This document shows positions 54,951-62,939 of a stretch of 64,000 nucleotides of DNA, piece by piece. The notes below the pieces were generated by a model. It worked only from the letters and a program-made list of their open reading frames with translations. It was not told the DNA's origin and ran no database searches. Positions within the stretch are counted from its first letter, which is position 1, and each line of letters starts with the position of its first letter. Origin of the DNA: Mesostigma viride. Taxonomy: Eukaryota > Streptophyta > Mesostigmatophyceae > Mesostigmatales > Mesostigmataceae. The stretch is from assembly GCA_009746045.1 (NCBI GenBank), contig RPFO01002210.1:45022-109021 (forward strand), read 5' to 3'. The position numbers and the translations under genes were made by a program.

Positions 54951-55013
54951 CCCTAAACCCTAAACCCTAAACCCTAAACCCTAAACCCTAAACCCTAAAC
55001 CCTAAACCCTAAC
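54951..55013. repeat. Interstitial telomere repeat (CCCTAAA)n
   Basis: Nearly nine perfect copies of CCCTAAA, the plant and green-algal telomere unit, followed by unrelated sequence on both sides. It lies just outside the repeat-rich left edge of the virus-like element. Confidence 0.95.
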
Positions 55014-55065
55014 ACCGTCTCCAGACACCCACGGCATCCCCCCACCCTGGCTATCACCCTCCCAC

Positions 55066-55500
55066 TGTGACTAAATTTACTAAGTTTACTATGGTTTTTT
55101 GGTTTTTTTTCTAGGAAATTCAAGCCAGCTGCCATTAGGTCAAGGTGCTACAGGTGCTGTGTGGTACAGGGTAGCTATAGTGACCTTATAGTGACCATGG
55201 TGGTAGACTCTTATGCTGGCATCCCAGGGTGACTAAATTTACTAAGTTTACTATGGGTTTTGGGTTTTTTTTCTAGGAAATTCAAGCCACCTGCCATGAG
55301 GTCGGTTGTGATCCAGTCCCACCATGCCATAAGAGGGTGAGGCGTGTGGGATATGGGACTAAGTCATTTCCCGTGGGAGACTATGTTTACTAAGTTTACT
55401 ATGGGTTTTGGGTTTTATTCCTAGGAAATTAATTCAGGTGTGCACCTGAATTTCCCAAAAAAGAACCCCCAAAAAACTTAGTAAATATAGTCTCCCACGA
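55066..55500. repeat. Iterated and inverted repeats at the left edge of the virus-like element
   Basis: Three direct copies of a unit containing TTTACTAAGTTTACTATGG, then a T/G-rich run, then CTAGGAAATT, start near 55070, 55234 and 55385. The third is followed by an inverted counterpart (55443-55500). The centre is ATTCAGGTG-TG-CACCTGAAT (55432-55451), inside imperfect arms of about 55-60 bp. It looks like a fold-back or a terminal-repeat remnant. Confidence 0.75.
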
Positions 55501-55689
55501 CAAATGGTTATGAAAACATAGTTTCCCACGGCAAAATGACCAATAAATACATCTCCCACGGGAAAGGCCATGGGGGCCGGCCAGCGGGGGTGCGGCGGAG
55601 GGGCGCGGACTGCCAAGCAGTGGCGGGACTGCCAGGTGGTGGTGGGCCTCGGTTGGTTGTGAGGGCTTGCTGTGTTTTCTCGTGGGAAA
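55372..55689. promoter_or_regulatory. Cluster of TCTCCCACG boxes, left region
   Basis: CGTGGGAGA at 55372-55380, TCTCCCACG at 55491-55499 and 55552-55560, and the variant TTTCCCACG at 55522-55530 and (inverted) 55681-55689. The same box recurs around the start of the primase-helicase gene. Function is unknown; a regulator-binding or replication site is plausible. Confidence 0.6.
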
Positions 55690-55968
55690 CTATATTTACT
55701 ACTAAATTGATATTTTCAGTTGGAAATGGAGGTTTTATTCGATGTGAGTGAGAGTGCATGCACACGCTTGCATAATTTCCCGCAGACAAAACCCAAAACC
55801 TGTAGTTAGCTTAGTAAATTTAGTAAGGTGCTGGAGGGTCGAGCAGTGCGTGGGAGTTGGCGGACCCGGCGAGGGCCGCGCGGCGGGGTGAGGTGACGTC
55901 TGGGGGTCCATCTGAAAGCGGAAGGACCATCGATTGACACGTGAAAAATCGTTTCATTAAAATATTAC
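55690..55968. other. Spacer 3' of the primase-helicase gene
   Basis: No gene supported. Another TTAGTAAATTTAGTAA motif, related to the left-edge repeats, is at 55811-55826. Confidence 0.45.
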
Positions 55969-58671
55969 TTACGAAGGGCAATACCGCCATCCAATAAAAC
56001 AATTCGGCCTGGAACCGTCGCTCAACTTGTACTGAGTCAGCCTGCAGCCCAGAACCGCCTTTGCCTCGTCTCCAAATAATTTCGCCTTGTAGCTATCCAT
56101 ACCAGTCGAAGCAATGTACTCGTCGAGAAGAACCTTTACAGGCACTGCCTCTCCGCTGCACTTGACAAGCTCGCCGCTTTTCTTTAGCTCCTCGATAAAG
56201 GCACCCACACCATCAGACGAAACCTTCGAGTCCGTCTTCAGGACTCGCATCTCCTCCGACCTAGGCGGCCACCTCTCGTCCTTGCTGGTTGCTGCCAGGT
56301 ATACTACGCACTCTCTAATCGAAATCGCCATCAATCCTAACGCAAACTCCTTGGCACGCTCGTTCAGTGTGGTGTCCACGAGATGCATGTGCGGACGATC
56401 AGGTTCATCGGCCATCTCTTTCCGCGTGCAAAACTTGCTCACGAAAGGGTACATGACAGCGCGGTCCCACAACCCCTCGCAGTGCTCGTCAAATTTCACG
56501 TCGTTGTTTGTGTCCAAAATAAGCTTGAATGACGTGGGAAATTGCACGTACTCGTTAGAGTGGAGAGCGCGTGCCTTCAAGACGCCATTGCCTGTGATGT
56601 TCTTGAATTTTGATGCCACAATAGGGACGTTGCGCTGGAGCTCGTTCGTCAAACCGATGCGCATGCCGCGCATTCTCAAAACTTCTGGCGTCGCCACATC
56701 ACTGTCCCGCTCCTGCGAAGTGTAGAAAGCAGTACGAACGGTGTCCGCATTGTCGCCGTATGCCTCTCTGATTACTTTCATCAGGAAGCCCTTCCCGTTC
56801 CGTCCTGAACCCTTCCAAAAGTATCCTTGCTCGTCACGATTGTCCCCCACCATCAGTGAGCCAAGGAAACGCTTAAAGTGGGCCCGGGTCACCTCGTCTG
56901 GGAAAATTTCCTCCAACTTCACTTCCATAGCACAAGTGTCGGCGTCTGGCGTGTAGGGAATTCTCATCTGCTTGGAAAGCATGTCGTCGGGCCGTCCAGG
57001 GCGCAGGGTCATTGTAGTAAGTTCCAGCACCCCGTTAGTGAAGCACAGGAGGTATGGATTCCGGTCTAGCCGCTCCACGAAGTCCGTTGGCTCGGCGTAT
57101 ATGATCGCCCTGACCTCGTTGCGGATGTAGTTGATGTAAGGACCGTCACGCAAGTTGCGAGAGATCTTCGCAGCGGAATCTGCCAGGGCATCAAAGTACG
57201 CCGCCTTCTTGTCGTCACCTAGATGCTCGGCCTTGTCACGCCGTTCAGAAAAATAGCGTGCCACCTCCTCGTACTTTAACTTGAGCTTGTCCGCATCTCC
57301 GATGGCGTTCCGCAGAGGTTCGTCAGTCATCAGCTGGCGCCACCTGTGGTCCCTGAAATTCCACAACGACCCACCGCTGTACCGCCAAGTCCCAGCAAAT
57401 CCCACCACACAGGCCTCGGCTACACCGCGATGAGAATTCTCGAAGTGCGCGAGAATGTATGATGTCGTGGCGTCCTCGGATGGGAAAAGCAGAGACTTGA
57501 GTTCGTCGCCGAGAGCGACAACTTCGCTCGAGAAGTCGCGGCAGTCCGAGTCGTGGCATTTCTGAACGATGCCGTCACGCGATACGACGAGGTAAGTGTG
57601 GTTGCTCCCGTGCTCGCGGCCAGCTCCGAGGCACAAGTGGCTGAACGTGCGCAGGACGTAGTTGTCACGGTCCTTCGAGTAGTGAAGGCTCGCAGCATCC
57701 AGCGCGTGGTCTTCAAAATTCGGGTAACGCTCGGTCCACCTGGCCACGATGCGCGAAGTGACGTTGGCGATGTCGTCACTGTCCAGGTGCGTGATTTCGT
57801 CGCTGCTAGTGGAGAAAGCCCTCGTCGAAGGGCGTCCAACGTCACGCTTGCCACCGCTCGACTTTTTTCCTTTTTTTGCTGGAGGCTCGAGACCGTCGGT
57901 TAGGTCGTCAACCGGTAGCCATTGCGCGTCGTCGCTCACGACCTGCACAACAAACGCCTCGAGTGGCGTCTGTTCGTCAACTGGCAGGAGCAGAGGACAA
58001 TGAGCGTCAATTGCTGGATCCTTGCGATTGTGAATGCAGTTCAGCAGCTGATTTGTCTTGTAAATCCCCTTGTCCCATCCAGGCATTTGCAAGAGACCCG
58101 CTTGCATCAGGCGGCCCATGTCCTTCACCAAGACTTTCTTGTTCTGGATGAAAAAACGGAACGAGTATTTGTACACCCGCTTCGTAATTTCTCCTTTTGC
58201 GTTCTTCTTCTCACACCACCGTGGCTCACGCGTGGCTACCTCGATGTTGCGCGCGTCGATGTTGAAATTCTCGGCGATGTCGTTAAGCAGCTCGTCAATC
58301 GTGACTCCAGGGTCCGCTTCCTCGTGGTCGAAACCCAGGTCGTAATCGAGGTATGGCTTGACGATGTCGGACTCCGTCAACGCCTCGCACCACTGGTCAC
58401 CGTGTCGAATTATGTCGAGAGCTGCCGTGAGAGGGTAGTCAAGAGCGTCCCAATTCTTAGACTTCATCTTCCGCGAGAGCTTGATCGCCTTGGAGGCCGT
58501 GGGTGGACCGGGAGCCTCCATGGTGGTGTGAGCGCGAGAGTGCGGATTGTCGTGGGAGAGTCCGCCTTTATTCCCGTGGGAGATCTCCCACGAGGAATCG
58601 AATCGTGTCGGCTTGTCGGTTACGTCGTGTCGGTCGACCGTGTCGTCATGCAGGTTGAAGTTCGAGACCAT
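55969..58671 (-). CDS. Primase-superfamily 3 helicase (D5-like replication protein)
   Basis: The ORF allows 900 residues from 58671, but a start at 58521 (MEAPGPP, 850 residues) is preferred because the palindromic box at 58575-58592 then lies upstream. Numbering from 58671: an archaeo-eukaryotic primase-like domain with the acidic YLDYD motif (107-111), YKYSFRFFI (168-176) and IYKTNQLLNCIHNRK (203-217); a Cys motif CHDSDC (372-377), like the zinc-binding end of such primases; a D5_N-type region; and the SF3 helicase with Walker A GSGRNGKG (621-628), Walker B-like RIGLTNEL (671-678) and motif C LILDTNND (717-724). Such fused proteins start and unwind DNA in virophages, polinton-like viruses and large DNA viruses. 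The frame is intact. Confidence 0.9.
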   Translation of the reverse strand: MVSNFNLHDDTVDRHDVTDKPTRFDSSWEISHGNKGGLSHDNPHSRAHTTMEAPGPPTASKAIKLSRKMKSKNWDALDYPLTAALDIIRHGDQWCEALTESDIVKPYLDYDLGFDHEEADPGVTIDELLNDIAENFNIDARNIEVATREPRWCEKKNAKGEITKRVYKYSFRFFIQNKKVLVKDMGRLMQAGLLQMPGWDKGIYKTNQLLNCIHNRKDPAIDAHCPLLLPVDEQTPLEAFVVQVVSDDAQWLPVDDLTDGLEPPAKKGKKSSGGKRDVGRPSTRAFSTSSDEITHLDSDDIANVTSRIVARWTERYPNFEDHALDAASLHYSKDRDNYVLRTFSHLCLGAGREHGSNHTYLVVSRDGIVQKCHDSDCRDFSSEVVALGDELKSLLFPSEDATTSYILAHFENSHRGVAEACVVGFAGTWRYSGGSLWNFRDHRWRQLMTDEPLRNAIGDADKLKLKYEEVARYFSERRDKAEHLGDDKKAAYFDALADSAAKISRNLRDGPYINYIRNEVRAIIYAEPTDFVERLDRNPYLLCFTNGVLELTTMTLRPGRPDDMLSKQMRIPYTPDADTCAMEVKLEEIFPDEVTRAHFKRFLGSLMVGDNRDEQGYFWKGSGRNGKGFLMKVIREAYGDNADTVRTAFYTSQERDSDVATPEVLRMRGMRIGLTNELQRNVPIVASKFKNITGNGVLKARALHSNEYVQFPTSFKLILDTNNDVKFDEHCEGLWDRAVMYPFVSKFCTRKEMADEPDRPHMHLVDTTLNERAKEFALGLMAISIRECVVYLAATSKDERWPPRSEEMRVLKTDSKVSSDGVGAFIEELKKSGELVKCSGEAVPVKVLLDEYIASTGMDSYKAKLFGDEAKAVLGCRLTQYKLSDGSRPNCFIGWRYCPS
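58551..58592. promoter_or_regulatory. CGTGGGAGA boxes with an exact palindrome at the primase-helicase start
   Basis: CGTGGGAGA at 58551-58559 and the perfect palindrome CGTGGGAGATCTCCCACG at 58575-58592. They lie inside the longest ORF but directly upstream of the in-frame ATG at 58521, which argues for the shorter start. An operator or promoter element is inferred. Confidence 0.6.
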
Positions 58672-58869
58672 TCTGGAAGGTTGTATACCGTATGCTTAGA
58701 AAAAAAAAGTTTCGATTAAAAAATTTCAGTTCGTCTAAAAACCACACAGACCCTCGAACCTCGACCCTTGAGAAAAATGGTCCCATGGAACTTTTTTATT
58801 TCCTGTATAATGCATGCAGTTTAGGATATCCTTTTCGACATTCATGAAAATTTCCCACGGGAAAACTGT
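58672..58869 (-). promoter_or_regulatory. Intergenic region between recombinase and primase-helicase
   Basis: AT-rich, with TATAAT at 58806-58811 and the box TTTCCCACG at 58851-58859. It probably contains the recombinase 3' end and upstream signals for the primase-helicase. Confidence 0.5.
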
Positions 58870-60153
58870 CTACTTTTTCCTCGGCCTCAGCCGACGTCCG
58901 CCAGTCTCGCCGCCCTGGGGAGAGGGGTCCCCCGCCTGCCGCTCGTAAACGGCTCCTGTAAGTACGTCGTGCCCCATCAAGTCACCAGCCCATTTTCGCT
59001 TTTTCCACGAAGCGCCCTTCAAGAAACGGGTGATGTACGCCTGCCTCGTTGCATCAATGCCGTGGTAGATGCGGTTGTACTTCGCAGAATAATACTCGTG
59101 CTTCATGTATTCGCCTGGATTTTTTGGGTCCTCGAACACGTACTTCTGATCAGCTCGAGCCTGCAACGCGTTAATCAGCTTCTTGTACCCGTCTGGAATT
59201 TGGTAGTCGTACGTGCCGTACGTCTCTGCCGTCTTAAAACGTTGAATTATCATGCGGCGCTCGCTCGGAATGTATCCGTTCTCGTGTGGCTCGAGCTCGC
59301 TGATAGAACTGACGATGCGCATTTTGTCGTGGTCGTACCTGGTCGGTGGCAGTTTCTCGCCGGACAGGTAAATAAGACCCATCAAAGCGGCGTCAGACGT
59401 AGGGTCCTTTTTGTACTCGGCGGCGGCGATCCGCTGGAGCTGCTCGTACGTGTACCTCAGTGGCTTGCTCTCGGCCCTGTCGAATTTCCTGTCGAGATCG
59501 CCGACCTTCAGCTCATTGACTCGAGCAGCGTACGCGTCCGTCACGTCGCGTGGGAGCCTCTTCTCAGGTGGCATCATTCGATTCACCCCGTTTATCACTC
59601 CGAGCAAGTTCTTCTCGTTCTCCCTCCACGCATCCTCTTTCGAGTGTGCGAGCTTGCGTTTGGGTTCCGAGGTTTCGTGGACGACGCGCAGGACACGGGC
59701 GGTGTCTGCGAGGCAGTCGACTGATTCGTCCTGCGAGCACCCCATTTTGTCAAGGAGAACTCGCAGCCTGCCGATATACCCCTTCGCGGTTTTGCGCGTC
59801 GCCCCGCGCTCTCTCGAGGGCCTGCCAGGCTCGTGATGCTCTGGCCGGGAATCCGCTGCGGCGACGGCCTCGTTGAACGTCCAATATCGTCCATCAGTAG
59901 GTCGCGCAGGCGGTTCCTCGTGGTGCGGTGGCTCCGGCGAGGGTGGAGAGGTCGCCTGCAAGCCGATTTTTTCCGCGCACTCGGGGTTATTTGCGATCCA
60001 TCGGTCACTGGGATTCCAGACGCCCTTCTTGACCTTGCTTTTCGCCGAGATGCAGTTCGTCTGGTCGCGGGCGATTGCTCGCCTCTTCGCCTGGGCCCGT
60101 CGCCATTGCTCGCGACGCTCCTCTACGGTCACCGTCATCTGATGACTGAACAT
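58870..60153 (-). CDS. Tyrosine recombinase (integrase) of the virus-like element
   Basis: 427 residues from ATG at 60153 (or 60138, MTVTVEE). The N-terminal third is basic and polar. A core-binding-like helical domain spans about residues 120-230 (KTAKGYIGRLRVLLDKMG). The catalytic domain shows the first Arg in LPPTRYDHD (R272), a Lys in RFKTAETYG (K307), the second Arg in IDATRQAYIT (R370), His in LMGHDVL (H395) and the nucleophile Tyr in GAVYERQ (Y403). Asp-Ala-Thr replaces the usual His in the H-x2-R box. Such enzymes integrate virophages and polinton-like viruses into host chromosomes. It ends in a basic tail (RRLRPRKK). The frame is intact. Confidence 0.85.
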   Translation of the reverse strand: MFSHQMTVTVEERREQWRRAQAKRRAIARDQTNCISAKSKVKKGVWNPSDRWIANNPECAEKIGLQATSPPSPEPPHHEEPPARPTDGRYWTFNEAVAAADSRPEHHEPGRPSRERGATRKTAKGYIGRLRVLLDKMGCSQDESVDCLADTARVLRVVHETSEPKRKLAHSKEDAWRENEKNLLGVINGVNRMMPPEKRLPRDVTDAYAARVNELKVGDLDRKFDRAESKPLRYTYEQLQRIAAAEYKKDPTSDAALMGLIYLSGEKLPPTRYDHDKMRIVSSISELEPHENGYIPSERRMIIQRFKTAETYGTYDYQIPDGYKKLINALQARADQKYVFEDPKNPGEYMKHEYYSAKYNRIYHGIDATRQAYITRFLKGASWKKRKWAGDLMGHDVLTGAVYERQAGDPSPQGGETGGRRLRPRKK

Positions 60154-60322
60154 GAGACAATTTTTTGGCTCGAGGCTTTTTATACCCTACGGGGTGGATC
60201 CTTGGGCGCCCTCGAGGCCGTTTCGGTTCGTGTCGTTTTTCCGTTTTGGAGGGTGAGCGCCCACGTGGACGCCTGCGATCGCCCACCAAGGCGAGGATGG
60301 CCAATCGGATTTCGGGGCTCAT
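60005..60322 (-). CDS. Small AT-hook protein overlapping the recombinase start
   Basis: 105 codons from ATG at 60322 (MSPEIRLAILALVGDRRRPR). Its ATG overlaps the stop codon of the preceding 59-codon ORF (ATGA-type overlap), and its 3' part overlaps the recombinase by about 150 bp in another frame. It contains the AT-hook core KRPRGRPRIHP and a basic stretch (YKKPRAKKLSH), so minor-groove DNA binding is likely. The part overlapping the recombinase may be less constrained. A role in genome compaction or transcription is inference. Confidence 0.5.
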   Translation of the reverse strand: MSPEIRLAILALVGDRRRPRGRSPSKTEKRHEPKRPRGRPRIHPVGYKKPRAKKLSHVQSSDDGDRRGASRAMATGPGEEASNRPRPDELHLGEKQGQEGRLESQ

Positions 60323-60498
60323 GTCGTGACAGTGGACGGAATCGTGTCGTGGTGGCCTGCTTCTTGAAGGATCCTGACGACACGTTCTAGAGTTTTCTGC
60401 CCCAGTCGAGAACCCGAACAATATCGGAGGAGTGCTTGGGTGTCCAACACGTACTCCTTCTCGGCGCCTGCGTATCGTTTGATGGACGGAATATCCAT
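60319..60498 (-). CDS. Small ORF of unknown function (59 aa)
   Basis: From ATG at 60498 (MDIPSIKRYAGAEKEYVLD) to a stop that overlaps the next start. It is mostly helical and charged (LERVVRILQEAG). It sits 22 bp after the packaging ATPase stop, in the same direction, consistent with compact viral spacing. No family is recognised. Confidence 0.5.
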   Translation of the reverse strand: MDIPSIKRYAGAEKEYVLDTQALLRYCSGSRLGQKTLERVVRILQEAGHHDTIPSTVTT

Positions 60499-60520
60499 AG
60501 TATATCATGTTCAGAGAAAA

Positions 60521-61404
60521 TTATTTTATCGAGAGAAATGTATTGAAGTTTCGACGAAACATTTTTTTCGGGTCGCGCTGGTCGAAGTCGACAGCGAAGA
60601 AGTCGTGAGGATCGTCCTTGACGGCGTGGTCCCATAGCGCGAGAAACTCGTCCGGCGCCACAGCCCCGCGCTCTCTTCCGCGATCTGTCGCGCGGCTCGA
60701 TGGTCCTTCGTTCTGAACAGCGCAAGAAACGATATATTCGCTCGCACTGCTCGTGGTACGCCACCGCTCGTGTACGCCTGTGTCAGGAAAATCATGCTCG
60801 TGAGGAAGTGTCTGTGTTTGAACGCGAAAGCCGCAACAGCGTTTTTGCTAGAGCTCTGATAGAGGGCACTGCCTTGCATGTCGTCTATCAGAATGAGCGA
60901 CGAAGGAGGACCGTGCTCGAACCTTGTCGCAGGTTTATCCCAGTTCATTGCATCAAGGCGTAGGTACATGGAGAGGTCCATGAGTTCTGCGTTTTTTTTC
61001 CCATCCACGTATTCGCGTTTGAACGTTTCCCAGACCTTGAGATCGTCCTTGTACCTCTCGTATTCGTGGAGGTCAGACTTTATATGATCTATCATCCCAT
61101 CGAATGCCAGGTTAGAGTAGACTTCCATCGTCATAGCTGGTTCCGGGAGCTCCTTGTATTTCGGCTCCGTGTGGGCACTCCCTGAAATGAGGTACAGCTT
61201 GTCGAATGAGTTGTTAGCAAAGTAAGCCTTCGCCATGTTGACTGCCGATGTAGTTTTCCCAGACCGTCGAGCTCCGCAGAAGTTTGCGATGAAATGAAGA
61301 CTCGGCATATTCGGTGGAGCAGGACGCTGTGGGGCGTATCGTTGCTTGATGTCTTTGTTCTCAAGTGAATGAATTCGTCGCTCTTCGATGATAGCCATTA
61401 TCAT
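60521..61404 (-). pseudogene. A32-like genome-packaging ATPase with a C-terminal frameshift
   Basis: From ATG at 61404 (or 61398) the frame shows Walker A GARRSGKTT (44-52), Walker B SLILIDDMQ (169-177) and a sensor-like IFLTQAY (205-211), typical of the FtsK-HerA packaging ATPases of polintons, virophages and giant viruses. These pump DNA into capsids. After about residue 246 the frame becomes Ser/Thr/Arg-rich and unlike the family. A neighbouring frame reads as an acidic, aromatic C-terminus ending at 60521-60523. A one-base shift in the G run near 60664-60670 accounts for this. It could be inactivation or an assembly indel. Confidence 0.85.
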
Positions 61405-61416
61405 TCTGAAGACATT

Positions 61417-61944
61417 TTAATCGTCCAGACTAGCAAGGAGAGACGCGCGGATGGCGGCCATGCGCATCTCGTATGGCGTCATCGCGACAGGTGGCGGTGG
61501 TGGAGGTGGGAGCTGTCGGGTCTTGATCGGGGGTGGCGGAGAGTCCGGCTCTGTCTCCTTGGGCTTTCGACCCCGTCTTGGTTTTGGCGTGTCGGCGGGG
61601 GTTGAGGCGACGGAATCTTCAGCGAGAAGGCGTTCAATCCGCGATTTGTTACGAGCTTCTTGCAGCTCGAGTTCGACTAGCCTTTGCCGCTGAATCTCCA
61701 ATTCCTTTGCAAGGACCTTTCGTTTCGTTATCTCTGCCTCCTTTTCTTCGTTTCGTCTCTTCTCCCTCTCGGCTTTTGCGCGTTGCTGGTAAACCCTCAT
61801 TTTGTCGCGAAGGGCTTTTTTCTGTTCATCATTCAGCGGTTGTCCCTTTCGAATTGTCTTGACCAGGTCAACCTGCTCTTCCCGCGTCTCGGCGAAGGTT
61901 TCGTCTTGGTAGCTCGTTGGGGTCTCTGAAGCCTCAGAGGCCAT
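61417..61944 (-). CDS. Coiled-coil protein of the virus-like element
   Basis: 175 residues. It has an acidic start, a long charged helix (about residues 25-110, with KAEREKRRNEEKEAEITKRK and LEIQRQRLVELELQEARNKS) suited to a coiled coil, a Pro-rich linker with AT-hook-like KPRRGRKPKE, a proline run, and a hydrophobic C-terminal helix (AAIRASLLASLDD). It ends 12 bp before the packaging ATPase start, suggesting co-expression. A structural or scaffolding role is possible; no family is recognised. Confidence 0.65.
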   Translation of the reverse strand: MASEASETPTSYQDETFAETREEQVDLVKTIRKGQPLNDEQKKALRDKMRVYQQRAKAEREKRRNEEKEAEITKRKVLAKELEIQRQRLVELELQEARNKSRIERLLAEDSVASTPADTPKPRRGRKPKETEPDSPPPPIKTRQLPPPPPPPVAMTPYEMRMAAIRASLLASLDD

Positions 61945-61968
61945 GTTTATATTCTAGGTAGATAATAA
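61945..61968. promoter_or_regulatory. 24-bp divergent gap
   Basis: The only sequence between the starts of the minus-strand block (61944) and the plus-strand gene (61969). It is AT-rich. Promoter signals must overlap it or the adjacent coding ends. Confidence 0.4.
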
Positions 61969-62907
61969 ATGGTCGTTCTAACAACATTGAGCAGACCGAC
62001 CAATCTCGCCACCGGGTTAACGCTCGACCCTGAAATGGAGGAGCGTGTTTCTAACATCGAAACAGACATAGATGGGCTTCAAGCTAGCGTGACGTTACTT
62101 CTTGGCATTTCACATCCATTCGATGAGTCACTCGTTGTCGACGGATTCAAAATTTTCTACCCGAGCCAGCCGACAAATGTGCGACTCGGAGACAATTACG
62201 ACGACGAGACCGCAAGCGACCCATCGGAACTTGCTTACAGTCTCGTCGTGAATGGGTATTCCTATTTTAAATCAGGGACTACTTTAGTCGACGATCTCAC
62301 TCTAAATGAACCTTACCTTACGGCGAAAGTGGGAGCGACCCAGTACCACGTCTTCGACTTTAGCCCTGATACGTTGCTAGACCCTGGTGGCAGAGTCCTG
62401 ACCCGCGCGCAATTGGACTACCTTTTTGACCAACACGGGGTAGGCAAAACGTCGATAGCTAACTTGAACGGGGATTTCGTCCTCCATCTCGAAGACGGGA
62501 CGACCGTGTCGCACCAAAACGCGTTCAACGTCATCAATGACCAGGATGTGCGAGTCCAGCTGCCCTACAACGTTACGAATGGCGACGCGAGTGGAATCTG
62601 TAAGTTTACCTATCGCGACTACCACACGACCCAGGCGCGCACGGGGGAGAGCGTTGTGGACGGAGAGGTAGGATATCCATACTTTTTCCGACAAGTTCTT
62701 GAGGAGTTGTTTTGGATATATAACGCTCCACCTTCCCATCCGATTTTCTTCGAATGCCACCCAGTAGCTTTTTGTTGTCTCCATGATGAGTTTACGTGTA
62801 TCGAACCTTCGACTTCAGATTGTCAAACAGGTCGAGTGCATAGTCCTATGGTGCAGATTGATACCCAGCATACCCCAATGCGTCGTAGCCGCATTTCTCC
62901 AATTTGA
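61969..62907 (+). CDS. Probable virion or fibre-like protein
   Basis: 312 residues. A short N-terminal heptad segment (MEERVSNIETDIDGLQASV) is followed by a beta-rich, Asp/Tyr-rich body (VVNGYSYFKSGTTLVDDLTL, LNGDFVLHLEDGTTVSHQN). That pattern is common in trimeric fibre or minor capsid proteins. The last 60 residues (Cys/His-rich, FCCLHDEFTCIEPSTSDC) look different and may follow a frame shift. It is the only plus-strand gene seen in the element. No family is recognised; the structural role is inferred from composition and neighbours. Confidence 0.5.
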   Translation: MVVLTTLSRPTNLATGLTLDPEMEERVSNIETDIDGLQASVTLLLGISHPFDESLVVDGFKIFYPSQPTNVRLGDNYDDETASDPSELAYSLVVNGYSYFKSGTTLVDDLTLNEPYLTAKVGATQYHVFDFSPDTLLDPGGRVLTRAQLDYLFDQHGVGKTSIANLNGDFVLHLEDGTTVSHQNAFNVINDQDVRVQLPYNVTNGDASGICKFTYRDYHTTQARTGESVVDGEVGYPYFFRQVLEELFWIYNAPPSHPIFFECHPVAFCCLHDEFTCIEPSTSDCQTGRVHSPMVQIDTQHTPMRRSRISPI

Positions 62908-62939
62908 TGGGCATCTGTCGTGGCGGTGATATTTATTCG

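Noticed and set aside
55969-56725. Plus-strand ORFs opposite the primase-helicase (for example 56114-56725 and 57922-58719)
   Set aside because: They are antisense to a clearly recognisable intact minus-strand gene.
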